Shown: piece after piece, positions 1 through 8,789 of the stretch
Layout: every line of letters begins with the position of its first letter
Position numbering within the stretch: the first letter of the stretch is position 1
Assembly: GCA_026713925.1 (NCBI GenBank)
Contig: JAPONM010000025.1
Span: 1 to 64,000, forward strand
Length of the DNA stretch: 64,000 nt
Direction: 5' to 3'
Origin: Gammaproteobacteria bacterium
GTDB lineage: Bacteria > Pseudomonadota > Gammaproteobacteria > UBA4575
Notes under the pieces: generated by a model
Told to the model about the DNA's origin: nothing
What the model saw: only the letters and a program-made list of their open reading frames with translations
Database searches by the model: none
Translations under genes and position numbers: made by a program

Positions 1-468
1 ATGCGCCCCAGCTGAAGAAGAAGGTAGGTGATGATGATTAAGGCAACCCCTATATTGCCTATAACGTCATGCCACTGGTAATCCATACTTGTGATGAAAG
101 CCGCTTATTGGTGGATACGCAAGATCATGAAGAAAATGTTCAGAACACTCGTACTGACAGCCCTGAAGGTATCCATCTACGCCCTGCTACTAGAAGCTAA
201 GCGTACACGCTGGATAGAAGCAAATTTCCTCTTGAGTAGATTTTAGTAAGATACTACGTCATGTTTTGTTTACTCTGTAAACTATTTTTGCAATTTGTCA
301 AATTGTTACAGTCTAATACTTTTAGATTTGTAACCGGATTTAAATCAAATAAGACATGATTTGCTTGCAGTTCAAAACGATACTGCCAAATCCAATGAAG
401 AAATCCAAGGTGTAGCAGCCAAATGGAATACCTGATCACTTCGATTGAATGTCAGATTTCATTTTTGT
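1..468. other. Left-edge region without a convincing gene
   Basis: No supported gene lies in the first 468 bases. A 50-codon open frame at 94-246 on the plus strand encodes a cationic peptide (N-terminus MKAAYWWIRK) but has no clear Shine-Dalgarno sequence and no family I recognise. It could be the decayed tail of a gene or chance. An AT-rich open frame on the minus strand (254-439) also lacks recognisable features. Confidence 0.4.
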
Positions 469-1143
469 ATGCCTAAGTTATCAATCATCATTCCAGTGCT
501 GAATGAAGAGCAGTACTTAATTAGAAATCAAAAGATGATTACCCGCTTGTTAGAAGATGGTCATGAAATTCTTATTGTAGATGGAGGCAGCCAAGACAAC
601 TCTTTAAATACTGCTTGTAAACTTGGCTGCAAGGTCTTTTCTACCAGAGCTTCGCGTGGCCATCAGTTGCATTACGGCGCCGAACGCAGCAAGCATGAAC
701 TGCTTTTGTTCCTGCACGCTGATACATTGTTGCCTCCTAATGTTGCGCAAGCAATCGTACAAACGCTTTCTATGCCTAATCAACACTGGGGGCGATTCAA
801 TGTACGGTTTTCCAACTCAAAGCTGATTTTTCGTATTATCGCGTGGCTTATGAACAAGCGTAGCTGCCTGACCAGAATTGTCACAGGCGACCATGCCATG
901 TTTATTCGACGAGAATGTTATTTTAATTGTGGCGGATATTCGGATATTCCAATTATGGAAGATGTGGAGTTTTGCTTGCGACTCAAAAAAAATAAGGCCC
1001 CAGCTTGCTTGTCCGATGAGGTCATCACCTCCAGCCGAAAATGGGAACAGAATGGTATATGTTGTACGGTGCTTATGATGTGGAAATTACGATTGATGTT
1101 TTTCTTTGGCGTGTCGCCTGAAAAGCTTGCCAAGCTTTACTAA
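469..1143 (+). CDS. Family 2 glycosyltransferase, rSAM/selenodomain-associated type (TIGR04283-like)
   Basis: This is a GT-A fold glycosyltransferase of about 224 residues, the usual length for the family. Seen: an N-terminal nucleotide-binding strand (SIIIPVLNEE, residues 5-14), IVDGGSQD at 36-43, the metal-binding region FLHADT at 81-86, GDHAMF at 140-145 and the acceptor-side motif IMEDVEF near 162-168. The ATG at 469 is preferred over an upstream in-frame TTG at 445 because it places the core motif at the usual distance from the N-terminus. The next gene starts 3 bases after the stop and belongs to the partner family, so the two are surely co-transcribed. Known from the family: the pair accompanies radical-SAM/selenodomain or arsenosugar-type gene sets. 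The acceptor is unknown and no radical SAM partner is visible nearby. Confidence 0.85.
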   Translation: MPKLSIIIPVLNEEQYLIRNQKMITRLLEDGHEILIVDGGSQDNSLNTACKLGCKVFSTRASRGHQLHYGAERSKHELLLFLHADTLLPPNVAQAIVQTLSMPNQHWGRFNVRFSNSKLIFRIIAWLMNKRSCLTRIVTGDHAMFIRRECYFNCGGYSDIPIMEDVEFCLRLKKNKAPACLSDEVITSSRKWEQNGICCTVLMMWKLRLMFFFGVSPEKLAKLY

Positions 1144-1146
1144 AAA

Positions 1147-1803
1147 ATGCCACCAGGAAAAGCTGTCCTGTGCTTTTGCAAATATCCGGAACCGGGTAAA
1201 ACCAAGTCGCGCCTAGCATCAAGTTTGGGCGAGGAACTAGCTGCAATGATTTCTAAAGTGCTGCTTGAGCATACTGTACAAGTAATCTGTGCAAGCAGGT
1301 TCAAGCGCGCCTTATATTGTTATCCTGATATTCAGCATGACTTTTTCAAGTATTGCTGCAGCAGATACCATATTTCCTTATATAATCAGGAGGGGCATGA
1401 CCTAGGCACCCGAATGTACAATTCGATCCACTTTCACTTGAGTGATAACCGGTATGTCGTTTTAGTGGGCTCCGATTGCCCGGAGCTGGAACCGGCTTAT
1501 ATAGACAAGGCATTCTGCTTGCTGGAAGAAGGAAATGATATTGTGCTGGGTCCCACACGTGATGGTGGCTATGCCTTAATCGGTGCAAAAAATATCAATA
1601 GATCAATATTTGACAATATTGCCTGGGGTACATGTGAAGTGTTGCACCAAACACAGAGAAATATTCGAAGTCTACATTGGAAATCTGCTTGTTTGCCGCA
1701 AGTGTGCGACATAGATACTCTATCAGACTACCGCTATTTTCTTGAGCATGAGCGTTATAAACATTTATTTTCTTCTATTAGCAACTTCACGCTAGCCAAA
1801 TAA
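1147..1803 (+). CDS. TIGR04282-like nucleotidyl/glycosyltransferase (DUF2064)
   Basis: This protein of 218 residues resembles CofC/MobA-type nucleotidyltransferases. Visible are the N-terminal P-loop-like stretch PGKTKSRL (16-23), GSDCPEL (108-114), which holds the expected metal-binding Asp, and GPTRDGGYALIG (135-146). All are typical of the rSAM/selenodomain-associated transferase 1 family. It starts 3 bases after the upstream glycosyltransferase. Family knowledge suggests that it prepares an activated sugar or cofactor for its partner, but the substrate has not been established and cannot be read from sequence. The product may be an arsenosugar-like compound, which is inference only. Confidence 0.85.
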   Translation: MPPGKAVLCFCKYPEPGKTKSRLASSLGEELAAMISKVLLEHTVQVICASRFKRALYCYPDIQHDFFKYCCSRYHISLYNQEGHDLGTRMYNSIHFHLSDNRYVVLVGSDCPELEPAYIDKAFCLLEEGNDIVLGPTRDGGYALIGAKNINRSIFDNIAWGTCEVLHQTQRNIRSLHWKSACLPQVCDIDTLSDYRYFLEHERYKHLFSSISNFTLAK

Positions 1804-1869
1804 CAATAGCCAGCGGTACGGTAACCTTGAAAAATGTCCGAACCGGACCAGCACCTAGGCTAGCTGGCG

Positions 1870-2847
1870 TTAATCATGTGCTAGCAGGCTTTCCGCTTCA
1901 CAAACAACCTCGAGACCTGCACCTTTTTTGCTACTGTATTCACTCAAAAGCCTCCTCCATGCTCTAGCACCTGATATACCATTGAATAAGCCGGATACAT
2001 GACGGGTCAATATTCTCAAGGGCACACCTTCGTCCAATTGCAGCTGTATATAGCGTTTATATTCACTCAGCACATCATGTCGGGAAAGGGTTTCAGAATT
2101 AAACAGCATGGCATCCACATCAGCCATAAAACATGGATTTTCATAAGCTTCCCTTCCAATCATGACACCATCAACTTGCCCTAGGTGACTGAGTATTGTT
2201 GTTTTGTGATTTAACCTACCGTTCAAAACAAATCTCAGCTCTGGAAAATCCCTTTTTAGCCGATATACATACTCATAACGCAAGGCTGGCACTGTTCTGT
2301 TTTTTTTAGGGCTTAAACCGGACAAGAAAGCTTTGCGGGCATGTACAATGAAAGTGGTACAGCCTGAAGAGGCGACTGTTTCTACAAAATTATGTAATTC
2401 CTGGTAGCTGTCATGATTGTCTACCCCGATCCTTGTCTTTACTGTGGCTTCTATGTTGGTTGCAGCCTTTATAGCTCGAATACAGTCTGCAACTACCTGA
2501 GGCTCTAGCATCAAACATGCCCCAAACTTACCGGCCTGTACCCGGTTACTCGGACACCCTACATTAATATTGATTTCATCATATTCGTATTCAGCTGCGT
2601 ATTCGGCACATATCTCCATTTCAGCTACACTGCTCCCTCCTAACTGCAGGGCAACAGGGTGCTCAATTGGGTCTATTTTTAACAGCTTTCTATGGTTGCC
2701 ATGAACCAATGCACCAGTAGCAATCATTTCTGTGTAGAGCACACTGTGTTTTGATAGCAGGCGTGCAAGGTAGCGAAAGTGGCGGTCCGTGCATTGCATC
2801 ATGGGTGCAATACACAGGAGGTGTGAATGTTTACTTGGACTACTCAT
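1870..2847 (-). CDS. dusA: tRNA-dihydrouridine(20/20a) synthase DusA
   Basis: This is an FMN-dependent enzyme that reduces uridine 20/20a in the tRNA D-loop. Seen: the TIM-barrel start IAPMMQCTDRHFR (13-25) typical of DusA, the catalytic Cys98 in NVGCPS, KTRIG (about 137-141), HARKA (169-173) and the FMN phosphate-binding MIGREAYENP segment. Length of about 325 residues fits DusA rather than the longer DusB/DusC. The ATG at 2847 (MSSPSK) is preferred; a GTG at 2859 is also in frame. It lies downstream of the M17 aminopeptidase on the same strand, with a gap of about 18 bases, and is probably in one transcript with it. Confidence 0.95.
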   Translation of the reverse strand: MSSPSKHSHLLCIAPMMQCTDRHFRYLARLLSKHSVLYTEMIATGALVHGNHRKLLKIDPIEHPVALQLGGSSVAEMEICAEYAAEYEYDEININVGCPSNRVQAGKFGACLMLEPQVVADCIRAIKAATNIEATVKTRIGVDNHDSYQELHNFVETVASSGCTTFIVHARKAFLSGLSPKKNRTVPALRYEYVYRLKRDFPELRFVLNGRLNHKTTILSHLGQVDGVMIGREAYENPCFMADVDAMLFNSETLSRHDVLSEYKRYIQLQLDEGVPLRILTRHVSGLFNGISGARAWRRLLSEYSSKKGAGLEVVCEAESLLAHD

Positions 2848-2865
2848 GTAAAGGCTCACAAAATC

Positions 2866-4239
2866 TTAGGAGTATCGCTGTTGCAGAAATTTTATTACTG
2901 TGCGAAGCCCCATTGCTTCACCGCCCTTGGGGCGCCCTGCCCTGTTTCGAGTGTTCCAAGCCATAATATCAAAATGCAGCCAACGCACAGAATCGGGAAC
3001 AAATTCGTCCAGAAATAATGCAGCCGTTATGGCACCGCCAAACCCGCTTCTTGAGCAGTTTGAAATATCAGCGATATTACTGTCCAGCAAATAACGATAC
3101 GGCTTATGTAATGGTAATTGCCAGACTGGATCATCTACATTGGCTGCTGCAGTTGTTAAACTTTCAGCAACAGCTGCATCATTCGTAAAAAATACCGGCA
3201 CTTCAGTTCCTAGAGCCACTCTCGCAGCACCCGTCAATGTTGCAAAATCTATTATTATATCTGGGCTGCTTTCTGCAGCTTTGGAAACAGCATCACACAA
3301 TATTAAACGCCCCTCTGCATCAGTATCTTCGATTTCAATTGTTTTGCCGCATCTCGATGTCAATACATCGCCAGGCCGATAGGCATTGCCAGATATCGCG
3401 TTTTCTGCAGCCGGTATCATCACTTGCAACTGCACGGGCAGCCCGAGTTTCATCACTGCTATGGCAATACCTATAGCATGGGCAGCTCCACCCATGTCTT
3501 TCTTCATCAAACGCATTCCTTGTGCACTCTTGATATCCAGCCCACCAGTGTCAAAAGTTACGCCTTTCCCGATTAAAACGACCTTGGGGTGATTATTGTT
3601 ACCCCAGTTCCATTCAATAAAGCTGGGGGGATGAATGCTTGCTCTGCCTACTGCATGAGTAAGCGGGTAATTTTCTTCCAGAAGCTTTATACCTGAAACA
3701 TCTTTCAATTCAATTTCAAACTCTTTAGTGACAGCTTGTATATACTCGTACAGGAGTTGGGGGGACATGTCTGATGCGGGGGTGTTGACAAGGTCACGTA
3801 CTGAAATCACTGCATCTAGCAAGGCCTCAATTTGCACTCTGTCTTTCACACAATCTATGGATAATCTACAGGTTTTATGATCATCTTTTTTATATCCTGT
3901 AAATTTATAAGCACCCATTCCCCATCCAAGCAGACATGGATCCTTATCCAAGAGGTCGGCAGTGTCCCCTATATGATAGCGGCCAGCTGGCAAAATATGC
4001 GGGCAGTTACCAAGTGTCCAGATTATATTTTCCTGCTCGGCGATTACCAGTACACTGTGCAAGTTGCCAGTTGAATCAGGAATGCATAAAGGATAGTTTA
4101 GCTCAGCTTTGAAACAGGTTGCTTGCAGCCAGTTTTGTACAAATTTGGCCTGACTACTCTTCCATTTTTCGTAATCAGGGCGAAACAGGATGTGAATAGG
4201 GGTGCTATCCGGGTCCTCTCCTGTATAAAAGCATTTCAT
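2866..4239 (-). CDS. Leucyl aminopeptidase family (M17) peptidase
   Basis: This is a cytosolic dizinc aminopeptidase that removes N-terminal residues from peptides. The C-terminal catalytic domain contains the M17 motifs: GKGVTFDTGG (224-233), with the Lys and Asp metal and substrate ligands, a further conserved Lys in KKDMGG (246-251), and the signature DTDAEGRL (305-312). The N-terminal domain is short and divergent, and at about 457 residues the protein resembles the shorter PepB/proteobacterial M17 group more than PepA (about 500). It starts at ATG 4239 or a GTG at 4254; neither has a strong ribosome binding site. It is divergent from the ABC exporter and followed by dusA. Confidence 0.92.
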   Translation of the reverse strand: MKCFYTGEDPDSTPIHILFRPDYEKWKSSQAKFVQNWLQATCFKAELNYPLCIPDSTGNLHSVLVIAEQENIIWTLGNCPHILPAGRYHIGDTADLLDKDPCLLGWGMGAYKFTGYKKDDHKTCRLSIDCVKDRVQIEALLDAVISVRDLVNTPASDMSPQLLYEYIQAVTKEFEIELKDVSGIKLLEENYPLTHAVGRASIHPPSFIEWNWGNNNHPKVVLIGKGVTFDTGGLDIKSAQGMRLMKKDMGGAAHAIGIAIAVMKLGLPVQLQVMIPAAENAISGNAYRPGDVLTSRCGKTIEIEDTDAEGRLILCDAVSKAAESSPDIIIDFATLTGAARVALGTEVPVFFTNDAAVAESLTTAAANVDDPVWQLPLHKPYRYLLDSNIADISNCSRSGFGGAITAALFLDEFVPDSVRWLHFDIMAWNTRNRAGRPKGGEAMGLRTVIKFLQQRYS

Positions 4240-4316
4240 CGAATTTATATTCACTGCCTAGTCCTTCACGGTTTCAGGTTTTAGTTAAGATTGTAAAGGT
4301 CCGTACATTGTAAATC

Positions 4317-5240
4317 ATGACTGAATATGCCTTATCAATACATAGTCTTTGCAAGACTTATCGCAATGGTGTAGTTGCCCTGGATGACGTGGAGCTGGAA
4401 GTGAAGAAAGGTGATTTCTTTGCTTTGCTTGGTCCCAATGGTGCAGGCAAGTCTACCCTGATAGGAATCATCACATCGCTTGTCAGCAAATCTGCAGGCA
4501 AAGTCCATGTGATGGGATACGATATTGATTCTCAATTTTCTCAGGCAAAAAGCAAGATTGGAGTAGTTCCCCAAGACTTCAATTTTAATAAATTTGAGCC
4601 CATTTTAGAGATTCTCAAAAACCAAGCTGGCTATTTTGGAATGAATAGACGTGCAGCCCTGCTAGCTGCAGAAGAATGCCTAGACAAGCTGAGCCTATGG
4701 GAAAAACGCAAACACACTCCGAGAGAACTCTCTGGCGGCATGAATCGCAGGCTGCTAATTGCGCGTGCGCTTGTGCATGACCCTGAGCTGCTTATACTAG
4801 ATGAGCCGACTGCAGGAGTTGATATTGAGATTCGCAGATCGATATGGAAATTAATGCGCAAGAACAACGAAGATGGAAGAACAATAATCTTGACCACTCA
4901 TTACCTTGAAGAAGCGGAAAATCTGTGCCGCAGCATCGGGATAATAGACCGCGGCAAAATTATTGTGAACACGTCCATGCGCAAGCTGTTGGAAAAACTG
5001 AAAGAAGAAAGCTTTATCCTTTACTTGCAACACCCAATCACCCAACCCCTAGACCTTGAAGATTACAGTTATAAGGTCATTGACAGCAAAACACTTGAAG
5101 TCGCATTGTCACAAAACAAAACACTTCACAGACTGTTTAATATCCTGAGCCGGCAAGCTGTCACAGTTTTGAGCATCCGTAACAAGGCGAACCGCCTGGA
5201 AGAGTTGTTTCTTACCATGACAGGGCAGAGCTCAGAATAA
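4317..5240 (+). CDS. yadG: ABC exporter ATP-binding protein, YadG-like
   Basis: This is an ATPase subunit with Walker A GPNGAGKST (39-47), Q-loop VVPQDFNF (about 83-90), signature LSGGMNRRL (138-146), Walker B LLILDEPTAGVD (158-169) and H-loop TTHYLEE. The C-terminal extension of about 80 residues resembles that of DrrA/YadG-type subunits. The permease gene follows 7 bases downstream, so the two form one export system. The substrate is unknown: YadGH of E. coli is itself poorly characterised. The signature reads LSGGMNRR rather than the common LSGGQxQR, which is usual in the ABC-2 group. Confidence 0.93.
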   Translation: MTEYALSIHSLCKTYRNGVVALDDVELEVKKGDFFALLGPNGAGKSTLIGIITSLVSKSAGKVHVMGYDIDSQFSQAKSKIGVVPQDFNFNKFEPILEILKNQAGYFGMNRRAALLAAEECLDKLSLWEKRKHTPRELSGGMNRRLLIARALVHDPELLILDEPTAGVDIEIRRSIWKLMRKNNEDGRTIILTTHYLEEAENLCRSIGIIDRGKIIVNTSMRKLLEKLKEESFILYLQHPITQPLDLEDYSYKVIDSKTLEVALSQNKTLHRLFNILSRQAVTVLSIRNKANRLEELFLTMTGQSSE

Positions 5241-5247
5241 GTCCAAC

Positions 5248-6021
5248 ATGAAGCCATCACATCAACTTGTTGCTTTGCATACTATCCTAGCAAAGGAAAT
5301 ACGCCGGTTTGCAAGAATATGGATGCAGACAATCTTGCCATCAGCTATCACTGTAGCCTTGTATTTTTTAATTATGGGAAAGTTTATCGGGTCACGGATT
5401 GGCAATGTAGATGGGTATACCTACATTGAATTTATTGCTCCAGGACTGATCATGATGGGCATTATTTCCAACTCCTACGCAAACTCCGTTTCTTCTTTCT
5501 ACAGCTCAAAATTTCAACGGCATATAGAGGAAATGCTAGTATCTCCCATGCCAAACTACATCATCGTCCTAGGGTTCGTTCTGGGTGGAATGGCACGAGG
5601 GCTTATTGTGGGTGTGGCTGTGACTCTGACTGCATTGTTTTTCACGCGGCTTGAAATTCAAAGCGTCACTTTGGTTGTTGTAACTTCCATACTCACTGCG
5701 GCGTTGTTTTCAACGGCAGGTCTGATAAACGGGATTTTTGCAAAAAGCTTTGACGATACTTCAATTGTCCCGACTTTTGTGCTTACTCCTCTTACGTATC
5801 TTGGTGGAATCTTCTTCAGTATCAGCATGCTACCCGACTTTTGGTACAAAGCATCCCAGCTCAACCCTATTCTTTACATGGTCAACAGTTTCAGAATGGG
5901 CATACTGGGTGTTTCAGATGTTGACCTAACCGTTGCAATGTCTGTGATAATCGGACTTTTAGCAGCACTATTCATGACATCTCTTTATCTCCTGAACAAG
6001 GGCATAGGGATTCGTAATTAA
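5248..6021 (+). CDS. yadH: ABC-2 type permease, YadH-like
   Basis: This is an inner-membrane permease of 257 residues with about six hydrophobic segments. It starts with a cytoplasmic amphipathic stretch, and the conserved ABC-2 region in the C-terminal half contains LTYLGGIFFS and LNPILYMVNSFR. Length and motifs match YadH/NodJ-type permeases. It follows its ATPase by 7 bases, which makes an exporter of the two genes likely. The transported compound is not known. Confidence 0.92.
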   Translation: MKPSHQLVALHTILAKEIRRFARIWMQTILPSAITVALYFLIMGKFIGSRIGNVDGYTYIEFIAPGLIMMGIISNSYANSVSSFYSSKFQRHIEEMLVSPMPNYIIVLGFVLGGMARGLIVGVAVTLTALFFTRLEIQSVTLVVVTSILTAALFSTAGLINGIFAKSFDDTSIVPTFVLTPLTYLGGIFFSISMLPDFWYKASQLNPILYMVNSFRMGILGVSDVDLTVAMSVIIGLLAALFMTSLYLLNKGIGIRN

Positions 6022-6048
6022 TTGAAGATAAGTTGAAGGTTCTATAAA

Positions 6049-6109
6049 CAATGTGCTTAGCTGAGTTGGAGTGAACGCATCCAAGTGTTCTGACCCCCAC
6101 TGCACATTG
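6049..6109. terminator. 8-bp inverted repeat between convergent genes
   Basis: CAATGTGC at 6049-6056 and GCACATTG at 6102-6109 are perfect inverted repeats about 45 bases apart, lying between the stop of the permease gene and the stop of the convergent P450 gene. No U-tract follows on either strand, so this is at best a weak or factor-assisted bidirectional end signal. Confidence 0.3.
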
Positions 6110-6117
6110 CTAACGCC

Positions 6118-7476
6118 TCAAGCTGGCAGACGGTTCACATTCATTTTCATCCCGTATTTTGGGCGCATGGTCGTTGCTGCTTGCGGCTCTACGACATGCC
6201 CTGGTACAAGAGACAGCCTATATCGTTGTGCAATCAATGCAACCACTAGCTTACTTTGCATTACCGCCATATAGGAACCTATACAATTTCTATGTCCAGC
6301 TGCAAAAGGAATATATGCAAACCGTGACCGGCCTACAGTGCGCTCTTTATCAAATCGGTTTGGATCAAATCGGTCCGGGTCTTCCCAGTGCTGTGCAAGG
6401 CGATGCGTAACATAGGAAGATATGATGACAGTCGTATCTTTAGGAACCCTATAGCCACCAACAATGTGGTCCTTCAGGGCAACTCGCGAAAACGAGTGCA
6501 CCGATGAATACAAACGTAACGATTCCTTGATGACTTTCTCCGTATATTCAAGTTTATTAAGCAGTTCGGGTGTGGGTGCCTGCTTACCCAAGACTGCATC
6601 GACTTCATCATAAATTCGCTGCTTGACTTCAGAATATTTGTCGATCACGTACATCGTCCAACACAATGAAGTCGCTGTTGTTTCAAATGCAGTAACAAAC
6701 AGAGTCAGCATCTGATCTCTAAGGCTACGCCGGTTATGCTTGATCAGTGCTCTCGGATCTCCTTCTGCAAGAAGATGTTTCAGGAAGCCAACATCTGCTT
6801 GCATGATTTCCGGATATTCATTTAGCAGACCGTAAACACACTGGTTCAAACGATATAAGGCACGTCTGAAATAGAATGCTTTTTTCAGGTTTTTCAAGTT
6901 CAGGAGGCTGCCTTTGAGATCCGTCATTTCAGGCCAGTTCATACGAATATCATTGTATATAGCTGCCACTGTGCTAGCACGTTGCTGAAAGCCACCACCC
7001 ATAACCCAAACCCCTGCAAGCAACTGGGTTAGCAAATTAAACTGGTACTCAAGCTCGATTATTTCGCCAGCTTCTGCAGGTTTCTTCCATGTTTCAAGGA
7101 ACTCAGCTGCTAGCGCCGAAACCCAAGTCAACTGGGCATCCAAAGATTTTGCTGTAAATTTTGGCTGAGCGAAGGTACGCTGTTGCTTCCAGACATCTCC
7201 CTCACTGAGGAGCATGCCCTCTCCTATCACCATACGTACCTGCTTATAGCGAGTGTTTTTCTTGTACATATCATAATTATCTACAAGTACTTCCTTGATA
7301 AGCTTGGGTTCTGAGACTAGGTAGGAATAATATGCACCCATATTGATACGTGCGATCCCTCCATATTCCTGGGCAACGTTTTCCAGAAATTTCATTGGGT
7401 TTTGGCGCATCTCGGGCAGACAGCCCAGCTTGCCTGTGCCTGTTGGACCAGGTGGAAAGGTAGTAGGATCAGGCAT
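6118..7476 (-). CDS. Cytochrome P450
   Basis: This heme-thiolate monooxygenase has 452 residues. Seen: C-helix WKQQR (96-100), I-helix oxygen-activation segment AFETT (263-267), ExxR motif ESLR (318-321), PERF-like DRFDPNRF (368-375) and the heme loop FAAGHRNCIG with Cys398 as thiolate ligand. The proline-rich N-terminus PPGPTG is typical, and there is no membrane anchor, so it should be soluble. Overall it resembles the CYP4/CYP102-like class seen in bacteria, but the substrate cannot be assigned. It lies downstream of fur on the same strand, separated by a 9-bp-stem hairpin; no ferredoxin reductase is adjacent. A [2Fe-2S] ferredoxin is encoded about 36 kb away. Confidence 0.95.
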   Translation of the reverse strand: MPDPTTFPPGPTGTGKLGCLPEMRQNPMKFLENVAQEYGGIARINMGAYYSYLVSEPKLIKEVLVDNYDMYKKNTRYKQVRMVIGEGMLLSEGDVWKQQRTFAQPKFTAKSLDAQLTWVSALAAEFLETWKKPAEAGEIIELEYQFNLLTQLLAGVWVMGGGFQQRASTVAAIYNDIRMNWPEMTDLKGSLLNLKNLKKAFYFRRALYRLNQCVYGLLNEYPEIMQADVGFLKHLLAEGDPRALIKHNRRSLRDQMLTLFVTAFETTATSLCWTMYVIDKYSEVKQRIYDEVDAVLGKQAPTPELLNKLEYTEKVIKESLRLYSSVHSFSRVALKDHIVGGYRVPKDTTVIISSYVTHRLAQHWEDPDRFDPNRFDKERTVGRSRFAYIPFAAGHRNCIGSYMAVMQSKLVVALIAQRYRLSLVPGHVVEPQAATTMRPKYGMKMNVNRLPA

Positions 7477-7498
7477 TCGAAACTTTGGCTTTAAACTA

Positions 7499-7528
7499 TT
7501 TCCTGAGACAAGCTTCGGACTCAGGAAA
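7499..7528 (-). terminator. Hairpin directly after fur
   Basis: TTTCCTGAG (7499-7507) and CTCAGGAAA (7520-7528) form a perfect 9-bp stem with a 12-base loop, beginning one base after the fur stop. Read on the minus strand it is followed by TAGTTTAAAG, a poor U-tract. It probably ends or attenuates the fur transcript before the P450 gene. Confidence 0.6.
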
Positions 7529-7963
7529 CTAGCTGCTCAGTCTATCTTGTTGCTGGCAATTTTTGTTATTGCATATCCCATAAATGACCAAGGAATGATC
7601 GGATATCTGAAAGCCTTTTTCTTCTGCGATTTCTTTTTGCTTAGTTTCAATTGAAGCATCAACGAACTCGACAATTTTCCCGCACTTCACGCAAATAAGG
7701 TGATCATGATGGCTGCCCCGTTCCAGTTCAAATACTGCTTGCCCTGTTTCAAAATGGTGACGAATCACCAACCCCGCTCCCTCAAATTGCGTAAGCACCC
7801 TGTAAATCGTTGCGAGGCCAATCTCTTCTCCTACTTCAAGCAAAGCCTTATAAATATCTTCAGCACTCAGGTGTCGCTTTTCGGAATTCTCCAAGAGTTC
7901 CAGAATTTTCATTCTAGAAAATGTGACTTTAAGCCCGGCACGCCTGAGATCTTGATTTTCCAT
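7529..7963 (-). CDS. fur: Ferric uptake regulator Fur
   Basis: This is a DNA-binding repressor that uses Fe(II) as co-repressor, 144 residues long. It has an N-terminal winged helix with ATIYRVL (51-57) as recognition helix, the metal-site motif HHDH (85-88), and CxxC at 91-94 with a second Cys pair at 131 and 136 for structural zinc. Start ATG 7963 has a GAGGG Shine-Dalgarno sequence 5 bases upstream. Fur is more likely than Zur or PerR from overall similarity and the position of the HHDH motif. The leader upstream contains a strong minus-strand terminator hairpin about 90 bases before the start codon (see findings). Confidence 0.93.
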   Translation of the reverse strand: MENQDLRRAGLKVTFSRMKILELLENSEKRHLSAEDIYKALLEVGEEIGLATIYRVLTQFEGAGLVIRHHFETGQAVFELERGSHHDHLICVKCGKIVEFVDASIETKQKEIAEEKGFQISDHSLVIYGICNNKNCQQQDRLSS

Positions 7964-8789
7964 TAACGCCCTCTACTGTTTGCGAGATTCCCCTTCGTGA
8001 AGAATAAGTTGTTAATTTGTGCCCTTTGCAGTGACAGACGTAGTGTACATTCTAAAAACAAAACCCGCCACGATGGACGGGTTGATAGCTGCCATTCTTT
8101 GCGCATCCACTTTAGCTTCTTGTTTTCATTTATAACCCAACTAGAGGAGAAAGGGTTTGCTAAATGTTTCATACGCTGGCTGGTGGTCGGTTACAGAAGT
8201 AATTTAGATTTATGTTGTTATTGCTCCTTCTGAACTCTCTAGCTTGCTTCTCAGTGCTTCAGAGATTCACGAAACCACCGCACATAAGATATCACATTCC
8301 CAAAAAGAGATACACTGCAAATGCAGCAAAATTCTAGACCGTGATTGTTCCAGGAGAAAAAACCAATAATATTCCATATAATCAGTTAGTTATGAAATAT
8401 TTATCTGATCCTGTGACACATATGGCTAATGTGGCACCGTTTCAAAGACCACTTGCAGATTCAAAAATCCTCTTGAGCCCTAAAGTTATACTTTTGCACT
8501 GCTCCACATCCAGCATTAGCAGGCATTTTAAATCTATACAGAATCTGACTGCTGCTTCAAAAAATACAACTCATAGATACTGGCAATCGGCGTTCTAGCA
8601 AATTATTGAAGCTGAAAAAGCAGCGAGCATGATCAACATGAAAATATATTAAGTTACCGGTAAATCCTGTATCGGAAATTGAAAGCAGCAATTAGTCAGA
8701 TTATGATTGAATTTGAAGACTAGCTTGACACCAATGTCTAACAGGTTTGTTACGCAGAGTCATTTGCTTGACTCGATAAGGAGGGCATC
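7964..8789. other. 826-base intergenic region between fur and norB
   Basis: No convincing protein gene was found. The fur-proximal 200 bases contain a terminator and overlapping alternative stems on the minus strand. The norB-proximal end has TTGACA at 8725-8730 without a good -10 partner. An 85-codon open frame at 8341-8598 has no recognisable domain and poor coding character, and could be a decayed gene. Confidence 0.5.
8051..8157 (-). promoter_or_regulatory. Terminator with alternative pairing upstream of fur (attenuator-like)
   Basis: On the minus strand, AACCCG (8083-8078) pairs with CGGGTT (8067-8062), extended by two G-C pairs past a bulge, and is followed by TTTGTTTTT: a good intrinsic terminator. 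Upstream, AACCC (8157-8153) can pair with GGGTT (8138-8134), and that same GGGTT could instead pair with the terminator 5' arm. A 69-codon frame (8172-7963) with several Trp codons overlaps the structure. The terminator is directly seen. The regulatory reading is inference; it could equally be the 3' end of a small RNA. Confidence 0.5.

Noticed and set aside
7963-8172. Trp-rich frame overlapping the fur leader as a trp leader peptide
   Set aside because: The downstream gene is fur, not a trp gene, and the frame is far longer than a leader peptide; only the RNA structure is reported.
8341-8598. 85-codon open frame upstream of norB
   Set aside because: No ribosome binding site, no domain, low-complexity composition; kept only as a note on the gap.
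8725-8753. FNR/Dnr-type site upstream of norB
   Set aside because: TTGAC is followed by no matching half-site at the required spacing.
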